NCBI GenBank assembly: GCA_947179155.2
Contig: OX359274.1
Coordinates: 43,567,064-43,631,063, forward strand
From: Hedera helix
Taxonomy: Eukaryota; Streptophyta; Magnoliopsida; Apiales; Araliaceae
Length of the DNA: 64,000 nucleotides
Direction: 5' to 3'
The notes below the pieces were generated by a model, which was not told the origin of the DNA, did no database searches, and saw nothing but the letters and a program-made list of their open reading frames with translations. The position numbers and the translations under genes were made by a program. Position 1 is the first letter of the stretch. The number at the start of each line of letters is the position of its first letter. Shown here piece after piece: positions 49,544-61,722 of the stretch.

Positions 49544-51719
49544 TTATTTAATTACTATTTGGAATAGTAAAAACATGTGGGCCCTCTGTGGGACCCACAT
49601 GAAAAATGAAATGTGAGAATTGCTTGCTGGGTGGGTTGGTGAGAAGGAGAAAAGCAGCCAGACGGCTGCTACTGCAATTCAGCACTGGCGTGCTGCTCAC
49701 CTACCGCATAGTAACTTCTTTTCTCCTATAAATAGCTTGCTCAGCTGAATAGAAAAATCACACCTAAAACATAAAATTTTTCTATAAGAATTTTATGAGT
49801 TTTCTTTGAGAATAGTAAGGTTATTTTGAGAGTTTGAAAGCCAAAAGGAGTGCAGAAATTTTTCAAGTAAGTCTTTTATTAAAGAGTAGTAATTTCATAA
49901 ATTCTTATTTTTCACGGTATTCACAAATCTTCCTTTAGAAGACTCTTCTTTAAGAAGATTCATTTTTAAAAGCTTTCTTTGGAAGATTTATTTTGGAATA
50001 TTATTTTTAAAACTATTTAAAAGTAGTTATATTATACTACAAAAATTATGTTAAATATATATAATTTTGATAATTCATATTATACGAGTTATCATACACT
50101 TTGAAATTTATATGTGGTAATTACTAATTTTATTATAAAAATATAGGTTGATCAACCTCATTTAAATCAATATCCAGTCACGTGTTAAGGTAAGGGGTAT
50201 CACTCTTTTCATCATCATAAATGAATATTATTTTCTTTCTTACTTGAAGGAATTATCATTCTTTAATTCTCGAAAATAATATCGTTTCTTTCTTGTGCCA
50301 TTTATTTCCATGTATTAAATTGTGGGAATAACCTTACGGAGCGGATTGCCGCCTGTTGGTGAATAACCTTTCGTATTCATTCATTATTAATCTCTGAGAA
50401 TAACCTTACGGAGCGGATTGCCGCCTGTTTGGTGAATAACTCTTTGTACTCAAATTCTATTAAATTGTGGGAATAACCTTACGGAGCGGATTGCCGCCTG
50501 TTGGTGAATAACCCTTTGTATTAATTTCCTTCACCTTTTGTTAATCAAACCTGCTACGGTAAGGGATATTATTTTCTTTCATACTCCTAAATCGAAATTT
50601 ATTATGGAACTATTGCTTCTATAATTCCTGAAAATATTATATGTTCCATAATAGTTGAACTTCATTATTTCAACTGAACCTTCCTATTTACGTGAACCTT
50701 TCTATTGAATTGTAACCGTTATTCTGAACTGTGGATCTTGAATATCATTTTTAAATTTCACTCCACATCATGTTGGCAATTTGGACATTATTTGAATCTG
50801 CACAAAGTAAACTTCTGATACTTATTGTTTATCCTGTTCTTCTGTTCATCATTTGTATCACTGTTATTTGTATTAATCATCAAGAATCAAGCTGTTGTGA
50901 ATATCTGTGGCCGGGGGCACAGATGTGATTTAATTGTTGAACAGATGATAGGTTAAAGGCGATATACTAGGTTAAAGGCGATACATCTGTTCGGTGTCTT
51001 TTATGGCACGTGGTGAATGTTCTCTTTGGCCCGTAGTGCAAAGATGAACTGTTGGTTGGTATGATTATGACCAAAGGCTGAATCTGGTATAATCATGACC
51101 GTTGGTGCTTTATTGAATATCTTTGGCCCGTAGTGCAAAGATGAACTGTTGATTTGCATGATTATGACCAGAAACTGTGAATTTTTATTATCATGACTAA
51201 TGGTATTTCAGATGATAAAAGTTGATGATGTTTTTACTAAAAAGAGAAGCGAGTGGACATTATGGTCTGCATTATTCTTCTAATAGATTGCTCATTCCGC
51301 TACTATTATTGATATGAACGTTGTTTAAGAATTTAACTGCAGTTTTTGATATAAACCTTGTAGTCTATTGTATTCTATCAAGAACTCAACTGTTGAAGGC
51401 TAATGATAAATTATTCGTCATTATCTTAGTCATGATATTTCTTACTGGGCTATTTGAGCTCACCCTTTCTTTTCGTTCCATTGTTTTTCAACAGGAGATG
51501 AAAACGTAACGGGGTCTAGCCGGGGAATGGAGTGAGAGTGCGGGGATAGCTATCATAGTCTTCACGTGTTATAAAATAGTGTGGCAATAATAATGAAGAC
51601 TTAGTTGTGTTGTATTATCCACTGTATTGTTGTACGTTGTATTTCATTGTAATAATTTTGTTGTAGTCTTTTGACGACTCAAGTTTGGGCTGTGTGGGCT
51701 CAGATTTGGGGGCGTCACA
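48726..51719 (+). repeat. 3' LTR of inner retrotransposon
   Basis: 2994 bp. It differs from the 5' LTR mainly in a longer (TA)n tract (49475-49537) and about eight single bases, for example G/T near 41256/49078 and G/A near 42443/50265. TATA box at 49727-49734. Confidence 0.95.
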
Positions 51720-54394
51720 GGAATGGTCAGAACAGGAGCTGAAACAAGTCTCCTCTTAAGCTCTTGAAAACTTTTCTCGCATTGATCGCTCCATATGAAT
51801 TTTGTGCTTTTCCGAGTAAGCTGAGTTAATGGAGTGGCGATTCGAGAAAATCCTTCTACGAATCTCCGATAATAACCAGCTAGGCCCAGAAAACTTCGGA
51901 CTTCGGTTACTGTCTTGGGTTGTTCCCAATTTAGTACCGTTTCAATCTTTGCAGGATCGACTGATATTCCTTGACTAGAAATCACATGCCCAAGAAACGT
52001 GACCTCCTCAAGCCAGAACTCACATTTCTTCAACTTGGCATATAATTTGTTCTCACGGAGCTTTTGGAATATCAATCTCAGGTGTTGTTCATGATCCTCG
52101 CGACTCTTGGAGTATATGAGGATGTCATCAATAAAGACAACCACAAAATGATCCAAATATTCCTTGAATATTCGGTTCATCATGTCCATGAAAGCTGCAG
52201 GAGCATTGGTTAGTCCAAAAGGCATGACTAAAAACTCATAATGCCCATAACGAGTTCTGAAAGCAGTCTTTGGAATGTCCTCAGCTTTAACCTTTAACTG
52301 ATGATATCCAGAACGGAGATCAATCTTTGAGAAATGTTGAGCACCTTGTAATTGATCAAACATGTCATCGATCCGAGGCAACGGGTACCTGTTTCTGATG
52401 GTGACATGGTTCAATTCTCGGTAGTCAATGCACAATCTCATACTCCCGTCTTTCTTTTTCACAAATAGAACAGGAGCACCCCAAGGTGATGCACTCAGAC
52501 GAATGAAACCGGTATCCAACAATTCCTGTAGTTGGACCTTTAACTCTTGAAGTTCAATGGGAGCCATTCGGTATGGGGCTTTGGAAATGGGCTTGGTACC
52601 GGGTTCAAGATCAATACAAAATTCAATTTCACGGTTTGGGGGTAAGCCAGGAAGTTCTTCAGGAAAAACGTCAGGAAACTCATTAACAATGGGAATATCA
52701 TTCAAGTTTGACGTATTTTTGTTCAAATCAGTGACATGAGCTAAAAAGGCTTGACATCCGTTTTTCAATAAACGAATGACTTTATGGCTAGAAATAACAG
52801 TTATAGATTTCAATGGTTTAGTTACTTGAATTTACATGACAGGTTGATTAGGAATATGAAAACTAATAATCTTATGAAAACAATCAATTTTAGCATGATG
52901 GGTAGTCAACCAATCAATTCCTAAAATCACATCAAATTCATGCATTTCCAAAGAAATAAGGTCAACAGGTAATGTGAGGTTGTTGATTTGAACTAGGCAA
53001 GATTTATAGACAGTAGATGTAATGGTCATTTCTCCTAATGAGGTTTCAACTGATAAGTCAAAGTCCAAATTTTCAGGAGTTAAGTTTAAACGCTGAGCAC
53101 ATGCATGTGAGATAAAAGAATGGGTAGAGCCAGTATCTAACAAAGCGTAGACTTCACGAGAATTTATGAATAGCTTACCGGTTATCACCTCGTTCGAGTT
53201 TCGTGCCATTTGGGATGTCACAACAAAAGCTCTCCCTTGAACTACAGATTTTCCCTTATCCGCGCTAGCTTTTGGTATCATCATTGCAGCTGGACTCGAT
53301 TTTGTGGCAGGACAAAACCGCGCAAGATGACCCTCTTTCCCACAACTGTAGCACTTTTTGGACTGCTGTGTACAGTTTGGGCTGATGTGACCTTCTTGAC
53401 CACACCTATAGCATCTCACTGGTGGTCGATCTTCTCCCCTTGAAACTGGGGTCGGTGCTGGTGCTGGTACTTGTGCTGGTGCCCTTCCATAATTATTATG
53501 GAATCTCTTTCTTTTGAAATTGTTCCCACTGGATTCTCCTCTTCTGTTATTTGATGTGGAATTACCACCGAAGTGTTGGTTACCTCCTCGATGGTTCTCG
53601 TTCCTGTGGTTGTTGTCATTCCTTTCTCTATGCTGATCATTAACTCTTGGCTGCAATGTTTCATCTGTCTGCTCCACCCTTTGAGCCCTATCCACAACAT
53701 CTGAATACAAACTGAATTTGTGAGAGCTAAGTTGTTGACGAATTTTGAGTCTCAAACCTCTTAGGAACATCCGACTCATTCATGCTTCGTCATCCACTAG
53801 ATGGGTGGCAAAACGAGATAACTCAGCGAACTTAGCTTCATATTGGGAGACTGTCATGTTTCCCTGCTCCAGCTTAATGAATTCCACCTCTTTCATATGG
53901 CGGATGCTTTCTGGGAAATACTTCTCGTTAAACAGTTCTTCGAATTCTGTCCAAGACATTTCGAGTGCTGAAGGTTGGATACGTTTTACCGCTTCCCACC
54001 AATGATCCGCCTCACCTCGTAACATAAAAGTGGCAAATGACACCTTCTGATCATCAGCGCATTGTAAGACATCAAGTATTTTTGTCGTCTGCTTTAGCCA
54101 TGCCTCCGCTTTGAGTGGGTCAGGCTTCCCGTGGAATTCAGGTGGTCCCAATTCTTTAAATTGCTTGACAGTGACCATCCTCAAATTACCAGCGTTTCTA
54201 CCGTTATTATTGACTGGATTTCCTCTTGCTTGATTCTGTATGAACTGCATGAAATTCCTAAAGAATCCATCGTTCATCATGTTATCAGGAACATTATTTC
54301 CTGAGTTGGCAGGAGGATTGTTTGGGGCCTCCTGATTCTCGGCTACATTTGCTTCGGGTATTCCATAGTTAACCACTTGATTTCCAGATGCCAT
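51720..54394 (-). pseudogene. Outer gag-pol, 5' part (gag to reverse transcriptase)
   Basis: Proximal half of the split polyprotein, starting at the ATG complementary to 54392-54394. It holds gag, two CCHC knuckles, protease (DTGSTHSF) and RT (FIDDILIYS). Two premature stops compared with the inner copy: a TGA at about 53780-53782 where the inner copy has an arginine codon, and a TAA at about 52832-52834 where it has a glutamine codon. Both fit C-to-T change. The frame is then cut at 51720 by the inner element. It therefore cannot produce pol, though a short gag fragment of 204 codons remains open. Confidence 0.92.
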
Positions 54395-54579
54395 ACTTAA
54401 CTGTGGTCACAAAATAATTGTTAGTTCAAACAAACTGACTCATCACTTCATGTCCCTATATTCAAATCAACTCATTAGATAATAAAATCTAATTTAGGTG
54501 GGACACACTAGTGACTGATTATATTCGTCTCTCCCCTCCTAGTTCTACCCCAGATCTCCATTAAAGACCATATCCCTAA

Positions 54580-54591
54580 GCTCTGATACCA
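54580..54591 (-). promoter_or_regulatory. Primer-binding site of outer retrotransposon
   Basis: The plus strand reads GCTCTGATACCA, the reverse complement of TGGTATCAGAGC, complementary to initiator tRNA-Met. It sits two bases from the LTR. Confidence 0.9.
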
Positions 54592-54593
54592 AC

Positions 54594-57500
54594 TGTGACG
54601 CCCCCAAATCTAGGCCTACACAGCCCAAACTTGAGTCGTCAAAAGACTACAACAAAATTATTACAACAAAGCACAACGTACAACAATACAGTGTATAATA
54701 ATACACAACTAAGTCTTCACTATTATTGCCACACTATTTTACAACACGTGAAGACTAGGATAGCTATTCCTCGGACTCTCACTCCATCCCCCGGCTAGAC
54801 CCCGTTACGTTTTCATCTCCTGTTGAAAACAATGGAACAAAAGAAAGGGTGAGCTCAAATAGCCCAGTAAGAAATATCATGACTAAGATAATGACGAATA
54901 AATTATCATTAGCCTTCAACAATTGAGTTCTTGATAGAATACAATAGACTACAAGGTTTATATCAAAAACTGTAGTTAAATTCTTAAACAACGTTCAGAT
55001 CAATAATAGCAGCGGAATGAGCAATCTATTAGAAGAATAATGCAGACCATAATGTCCACTCGCTTCTCTTTTTAGTAAAAACATCATCAACTTTTATCAT
55101 CTGAAATACCATTAGTCATGATAATAAAAATTCACAGTTCCTGGTCATAATCATGCAAATCAACAGTTCATCTTTGCACTACGGGCCAAAGATATTCAAT
55201 AAAGCACCAACGGTCATGATTATACCAGATTCAGCCTTTGGTCATAATCATACCAACCAACAGTTCATCTTTGCACTACGGGCCAAAGATATTCAATAAA
55301 GTACCAACGGTCATGATTATACCAGATTCAGCCTTTGGTCATAATCATACCAACCAACAGTTCATCTTTGCACTACGGGCCAAAGAGAACATTCACCACG
55401 TGTCATAAAAGACACCGAACAGATGTATCGCCTTTAACCTAGTATATCGCCTTTAACCTATCATCTGTTCAACAATTATATCACATCTGTTCCCCCGGCC
55501 ACAGATATTCACAACAGCTTGATTCTTGATGATTAATACAAATAACAGTGATACAAATGATGAACAGAAGAACAGGATAAACAATAAGTATCGGAAGTTT
55601 ACTTTGTGCAGATTCAAATAATGTCCAAATTGCCAACATGATGTGGAGTGAAATTTAAAAATGATATTCAAGATCCACAGTTCAGAATAACGATTACAGT
55701 TCAATAGAAATGTTCAGAAAATAGGAAGGTTCAGTTGAAATAATGAAATTCAACTATTATGGAACATATAATATTTTCAGGAATTATAGAAGCAATAGTT
55801 CCATAATAAGTTTCGATTTAGGTGTATGAAAGAAAATAATATCCCTTACCGTAGCAGGTTTGATTAACAAAAGGTGAAGGGAATTAATATCCCTTACCAT
55901 AGTAAGTTTGAATAATGGAAGATGAAAAAGATGGTATCCCTTATGAGTATAAAGGAAAATGATATCACTTACGAATTTGGAATAAAAGTGTCATGTGATA
56001 ATTCGTGTAGACAAATTATTTCCACACGAGACAAATAAAAAGGGTTATTCACCAACAGGCGGTAATCCGCGCCGTAAGGTTATTCCCATCAATTTGAATA
56101 CGAAGAGTTATTCACGAAACAGGCGATAATCCGCACCGTAAGGTTATTCCCATCAATTTGAATACGAAGAGTTATTCACCAAACAGGCGATAATCCGCAC
56201 CGTAAGGTTATTCCCATCAATTTAAATACGAAGAGTTATTCACCAAACAGGCGATAATCCGCACCGTAAGGTTATTCTCAAAGATTAATAAGGAATTAAT
56301 ACAAAAGGTTATTCACCAACAGGCGGTAAACCGCGCCGTAAGGTTATTCCCACAATTTAATACATGGAAGTAAATGGCACAAGAAAGAAACGATATTATT
56401 TTCGAGAATCAAAGAATGATAATCCCTTCAAGTAAGAAAGAAAATAATATCCATTTATGATGATGAAAAGAATGATACCCCTTACCGTAGTAAGTTAGAA
56501 TATGAAAGAAGATAATATTCCTCACCGTAGTAAATTTAAGAGTGTGAAAAGAATGATATTCCTTACCTTAACACGTGACTGTATATTGATTTAAATGAGG
56601 TTGATCAACCTATATATATTTTTAATAAAATTAGTAATTACCACATATAAATTTCAAAGTGTATGATAACTCGTATAATATGAACTATCAAAATTATATA
56701 TATTTAACATAATTTTTGTAGTATAATATAACTACTTTAAAATAGTTTTTAAAATAATATTCCAAAATAAATCTTCCAAAGAAAGCTTTTAAAAATGAAA
56801 CTTCTCAAAGAAGAGTCTTCTAAGGGAAGATTTGTGAATACCGTGAAAAATAGGAATTTATAAAATTACTACTCTTTAATAAAAGACTTACTTGAAAAAT
56901 TCCTGCACTCCTTTTGGCTTTCAAACTCTCAAAATAAGCTTACTATTCTCAGAGAAAACTCATAAAATTCTTATAGAAAAATTTTATGTTTTAGGTGTGA
57001 TTTTTCTACTCAGTTGAGCAAGCTATTTATAGGAGAAAATTTTCACTATGCGTGGTAGGTGAGCACTGGCGTGCTGCACGCCAGTGCTGAATATTTTCAG
57101 CACGCAGCCGCTGGCTGCTTTTCCTTCCTGCACATTTTTGTGCAAATTTTTTTCAAGTGGGTCCTACAGGGGCCCACATGTTACTATTCACGTTACTATT
57201 TCAAATAGTAAAATTAATAATTTTTTATTTATTTATTTATTCTTCATGTGGGTCCAACATATAAAATAATGCTACAACAATAATTCAACAATAATGTAAT
57301 AAACACGTTACAGATTATTATTAATTTAATAATATAAATTACAGTATATTTGTTACTGTGACAATTATTAGATTCAATAATTTTAAAAACAGTGCAGCAA
57401 CAATTATTGAGTCAATTATATGAAATATAGTGTAATGACAATTATTGAATCAATAATGCAAAATACTGTGTAACAACAATAATTGAATTGATAATATAAA

Positions 57501-57930
57501 ATATTATGCAGTGACAATTATTGATGAAATGATGCGCAACAGTTACGGTGTCAATTATCAGACCAATAATATGAGACACTGTGCAATACCGTATGCTACA
57601 GAAAAATACTATAAATTACCGTATGCTACTATTCTTTTATCACCGGTATTTTAACAGTTAACATCGTTGACTATTTTTATATAAAAAGGTTACTTCTGTC
57701 GTTTTCTATATCCGACAATTATTCCGTTGTGGGGTCCACCAATAATTTGTTATTTCGGCGCCGTCGTACGGCCCGAATATTCCCCGACAAAACGAATATT
57801 GTCCGACAAAATAAAATTTGCACATAACATCCTTAACTTTCAATTTTGTCAATTTAACCATTTACTGTTTCAAGAAAAATATATATGAAGAAAAATTAAA
57901 TTTTGTATTTCATAAATTCGGGGTCTTACA
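54594..57930 (-). repeat. 5' LTR of outer retrotransposon
   Basis: 3337 bp, same organisation as 35618-38941: five GAATAACC-type repeats (56043-56351), three 97-bp repeats, TATA box TATTTATA (57024-57031) and a perfect palindrome at 57062-57088. Transcription would run leftwards, away from the gene at 58405. Confidence 0.95.
57062..57088. repeat. Perfect palindrome beside the outer LTR TATA box
   Basis: AGCACTGGCGTG and CACGCCAGTGCT flank the 3-nt loop CTG. In the transcription direction it lies about 30 bp upstream of the TATA box. A second stem, GCAGCC-GCT-GGCTGC, follows at 57104-57118. Both are also present in the other outer LTR. Confidence 0.85.
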
Positions 57931-57935
57931 ATAAA
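57931..57935. repeat. Target-site duplication of outer retrotransposon (right)
   Basis: ATAAA, matching 35613-35617. Confidence 0.9.
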
Positions 57936-58404
57936 TTTTATTTGTTTATATATTTGTACGAAATTCAATATATGTGGTTCATTAGTATATTATTTTTTTA
58001 TGCATTGAATTCAGTACAAATACATAAATAAATATTATTATGCATTATTTTCGGCTAAGAAAATCCATAATATAATAATTTTATGGTAAAAATATAGCTA
58101 ATTGAAAAATTATTGTCTTCTTGAATAGACAAAGGAAGGAAGGGCGTTGGCACGGACCCCGATGATAAAGAGTTGTCTTAGTACTTATTTTTCAGGAAAA
58201 TCATAAATTTGCAGTAACAAAAGGAAGGGCGGGCATGGTTGATCAACTTCCTGCTTCCAATTTGGCTCAGCAACCAAACTAAAATCTAGTCGCTGCAAAA
58301 TTCTCACGACTCAACGAAATTGGAGTACGAAGTGGGAAATTCTGAAACGTGAAAATTCCCGATCTAGATCGAATCCCCTCCAACCCTCACTGCCGGATCT
58401 AATA
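57936..58404 (+). promoter_or_regulatory. Upstream region and 5' leader of the gene at 58405
   Basis: 470 bp between the retrotransposon and the start codon. The distal 200 bp are AT-rich. The part from about 58130 is more GC-rich with GGAAGGGCG motifs (58138, 58222) and probably includes the leader. No TATA box could be chosen. Confidence 0.4.
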
Positions 58405-59296
58405 ATGGCGGCGAACAGGACAAATCTTCCCAAGTCCGGGGCTATTTCAAAAGGCTACAACTTTGCTTCTACTTGGGAACAGGTATTTTACCAATTCAAT
58501 CAGTTTTGATTTTTGATCTTTTCTGTTTCGCCAGTTCCTGCCATATGCATTTGGGTGAATTGGGTTGGTTTTATTTTTTTAATTTTGATATAATTTTTTT
58601 TGTTGATGCATATACATTATGGATCTGAATACTAGAAAATTATGAGGCATTTGTGTTAGTATTGTATTACACTAAAGAAATTTGGACCTGGGATGTATCA
58701 CAATTATGAGTTCAATTAGCAATCACAATGTGGTTCACCTGATTTTTTGTGCCTGCAATTGTCAATTGTTAATAGAGTTTATTTTGGTATGTTTGTGTGT
58801 ATCCAAAAATAGCAGAGCTTTTAGAACTACTGTTTTCCCTTTACTATAATATATAGACTGGTATAGGCCCAGTTTGGAAGTTAAAAACATTATTAAAAGT
58901 TGCTTTATCTTGAATAAATATAACAAATCCTCCCTCTGTTCCACAAAAAGAGCCCCATTTGATCTCTTTTCCTAGTCAATATGTGATCCTAAAATTCAAA
59001 ATTGATGTAAATTTATTTTAATTTTGATTAGTGCAATAGTTAACACAGTAAACTACTTAAAAGTACTATTAAATACAAAATTTTGATTTTGAAAATTTAA
59101 ATAAAGTCGTATCACAATTTTAATTTTAGGATATTATAGGCTGAAGTATGTAAAGTTTGAGGTTTTTACGAGTACAAATTGAACTAAAGTCAAAAATGCA
59201 AATTTAAAAAAAGTTGAAAATAATGATAATGTAGAACACCACTTAACAAGAATGCATTTAAGCATGGTGTATATAAATTGTTTCAATTTGATTTCT

Positions 59297-59375
<79 letters not shown>

Positions 59376-59757
59376 GACTCCCTGTCTGGTGCATGTGTGT
59401 GCATCAATTATATAAACAGACCTTTATCTGTCGTGGTGTAAGCAGATTCTTAATTAGCTCATGATTATTTTCTGTTCAGAATGCTCCATTGACAGAGCAA
59501 CAGCAAGCAGCAATAGTTGTGCTTTCTCATGCAGTTGCTGAGCGGCCATTTCCAGCTAAGCTCGTGAGTCCTTATGCCCGTACTTACTATTACCCTGTAT
59601 CTTTATCTCATTAAACTCTACATTTTTTAAATTATGATTCTTCTTGTAGTCCCAGGAGCATATATCTGGACAAGATAATGGTTTGTCTATTTCAACCAAG
59701 CAAAGTAGTATGGAAGAGTCTGGTGCTATAAAATCAGTATTGGTCAATACAAATCAG
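58405..59757 (+). CDS. Unrecognised plant gene, first three coding exons (partial)
   Basis: I do not recognise this protein. Three short exons can be read with good GT-AG sites and all in phase 0: 58405-58482 (26 codons), 59480-59563 (28) and 59650-59757 (36). The encoded N-terminus contains SKGYNFASTWEQ, NAPLTEQQQAAIVVLSHAVA and ERPFPAKL, then a polar stretch with SISTKQSSMEES. There is no signal peptide or transmembrane segment. The EQQQAAI...SHAVAE part looks like an amphipathic helix. The start ATG sits in AATAATGGCGGCG, a good plant context. No stop or further exon is convincing before the window end, so the gene probably continues to the right, perhaps beyond the decayed retroelement. 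Exons are inferred from splice signals and coding appearance only. Confidence 0.7.
59299..59372. repeat. Compound (CT)n(AT)n microsatellite
   Basis: About 28 bp of CT followed by about 42 bp of AT in intron 1 of the gene at 58405. It creates the minus-strand frame at 59134-59394. Confidence 0.95.
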
Positions 59758-60030
59758 GTAAGGCATTGGTCTTGCTCTCCTCATTTATTGATTCCTTGAA
59801 TTCCTCTCGAGTTCGGAGTGGTATTCCTTGTTCTCTCTGCCCTGCATCTTTGTCTACTGTCTTTTTCGCCGTAGTCATTATAAAGGTGAAATGAAGATCT
59901 CTTTATCCAAAACAACATACACAGAGTGTCAATTTATACTGCTTCCTGGTAACAAATTTCTTCAGTGGAACTATCTAATTGTTGTGTCAGGTAGGACCTT
60001 TCTCTTTGATAGATAACATGCACCTACTTG

Positions 60031-60731
60031 CATAGTTGTCAAATCGTATCGTGTATCAAAAACTCCTATATCATGTATCGTATATTGAATCGTATTATAA
60101 GATACGGAAACAAAATAAAAAATATAGTAATATATATTTAAACATATAAAACACAAGCTTGACTATATATAAAAGTAGTCAAGTAAATATTATTATAGAC
60201 TAAAAATAAATTTTAAAGTTAAACAGTGACCAAAATACTCTAAATTGATTTATTAATATTATTTCTGTAATCTTTATAAGTAACAAGAAAAAAAAAATCA
60301 GATTTACCTTTAATCTATAAAACAAAAGAGAATAATTCAAATTAACAAGTGGAGATTTATATATCTGCTTATAGAAAGTGACATAGAAAAAATAGAGCGA
60401 CATTTTCAATTCGATATAATACTCTAAAAAGTGATTAAAGATTCATGAAACGATACAAAATATGTTTGTGCTAGAAAATCTTTTCAATTGAAATGTTAAA
60501 AGGCTTAAAAGTTTTGCTTTTAATCTTTAGGATCTACATGAAAACTTTTTCAAGTTAATTGTTTTTAAAAAGTATCGTGCATTATATTTTATTGTAAAAA
60601 TCGTATCGAATCGTAATTGAATCATAAGTTACGGTATCATTTTAGATTTACCCTGCGATATATCAAACTGTCTCCGTATCGTATCATATCATAAGATACG
60701 TATCGCGTATCATAAGATTCTGACAACTTTG
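60031..60731. mobile_element. hAT-like MITE with TCGTATC-rich arms
   Basis: The ends CATAGTTGTCAAATCGTATC and (reverse complement) CAAAGTTGTCAGAATCTTAT are terminal inverted repeats. Flanks are CCTACTTG (60023-60030) and TCTACTTG (60732-60739), 7 of 8 bases identical, the length expected of hAT target duplications. The 701-bp body is AT-rich with repeated GATACG/CGTATC motifs near both ends and no transposase. Confidence 0.75.
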
Positions 60732-60739
60732 TCTACTTG

Positions 60740-61640
60740 GACCGTTGTTTCACAAAATGATTTTCTGTGAGACGCATGTTGGATAGAAATTTTCCTTGGG
60801 TGCATAGCTGGGATCTCATGCATGTTGGGGAGGCTGCTCACTTAGTTTGGTATGCACTAAAATCATTATATAGTCAATTTTAAAGAGCCGATGGTATTAG
60901 TGCATGAAGCTTGGGGCTTATACTAGCATTATGCAAAACTTATGAAGAGTGACTGTGGCATATGTTTGGGGATCTCAAGCACCACGTCTCTTTGATGGAA
61001 GAGTAAAACCATTCTATGTTGTGTGCCATCCTCAATATGATTATTGATTTTGTTATGAAATATTTGTAGCAAAGTCCATTCCCTTCCTCAAATAGCCAAA
61101 TAAAATAAATAATGCCCTTGTTGATCCATGTTCAGATGGTTTTGTCAAATGTCAAGTTCAATTTGTTGGCTCAAGTGCTTCTTCCTCTCTAAATATATTT
61201 GCATCTCTAAGTCTTGAAGCTGCTTTAAATGGACTTTTTTTTTACCTACTGCCTTATGTAGCTTGTTGAATTATATAGCTTTTTAATGCAAAAGAAATAT
61301 GAAGATTGGTCCTTTATGAAGTTGGAAAGCATGATGGGGATGCATGTATATAGCATTGTATACTCCTCATTTGCAACAGTACAAGGATTGCTGCCTTGGG
61401 CACTTTTTTTTTTTTTTTTCCTGTGCATCATGTACTTGTCCAAAAAAAGAAAAATAGCCACTTCAAGTACTGCTAACGGTAAATGCTAAAAGATCTAATT
61501 GGATCATAAACTAAACTATTTGTATGGATTTAAAGAGAGAATAAATTGGTTAAGTAGGATGTTTGTTGGTCGAAAATATCTGGGCAATGCATATTTAAGG
61601 TGTGCTGCGTTCTTAGACTATTTGTTTTGTACTTCTGTGC
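60740..61640. other. Intron or intergenic sequence
   Basis: I see no further convincing exon. A possible acceptor before 61137 is followed by a short frame that ends after 18 codons and has no downstream donor, so it was not called. A poly-T run lies at 61406-61420. Confidence 0.4.
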
Positions 61641-61647
61641 CTTTTCT

Positions 61648-61722
61648 TGTATGATATTCTTCCCTTTTCTTGTATCTTGACATAATATGATATTCTTCCC
61701 TTTTCTTGTATCTTGACATAAT
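61648..61722. repeat. Short tandem duplication
   Basis: ATGATATTCTTCCCTTTTCT plus TGTATCTTGACATA occurs twice in succession, apparently identically. Confidence 0.85.

Larger units (their letters stand above)
40914..51719 (+). mobile_element. Inner, apparently intact Ty3/gypsy retrotransposon
   Basis: A 10,806-bp element with everything a self-sufficient copy needs: LTRs 40914-43898 and 48726-51719 (TG...CA ends), primer-binding site, one uninterrupted gag-pol frame, polypurine tract and GGAAT target duplications. By eye the LTRs differ at about 8 substitutions plus the length of a TA microsatellite, below about 0.3%, which implies very recent insertion. Same family as the outer element, with shorter LTRs because of fewer internal repeats. 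Probable lineage: chromovirus, Tekay/Del-like. Confidence 0.96.
35618..57930 (-). mobile_element. Outer Ty3/gypsy retrotransposon, split by the inner copy
   Basis: Full-length LTR element on the minus strand: 5' LTR 54594-57930, primer-binding site 54580-54591, gag-pol from 54394, polypurine tract 38942-38954, 3' LTR 35618-38941, with ATAAA target duplications. Without the inserted copy it would be about 11.5 kb. The C-terminal chromodomain-like region and domain order (protease, RT, RNase H, integrase) fit a chromovirus, most likely the Tekay/Del lineage. By eye the LTRs differ at about 12 sites plus a 13-bp gap near 36438. The inner element lies in pol with GGAAT duplicated. Confidence 0.95.

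Noticed and set aside
54595..54798. Frames of about 67 codons antisense to the LTR end (also at 2326 and 35619)
   Set aside because: They begin at the LTR edge, repeat wherever the LTR occurs and have no domain. They are by-products of LTR sequence.
61137..61192. Possible fourth exon of the gene at 58405 after a fair acceptor (CATGTTCAG)
   Set aside because: Only 18 codons before a stop, unremarkable composition and no supporting downstream signal.
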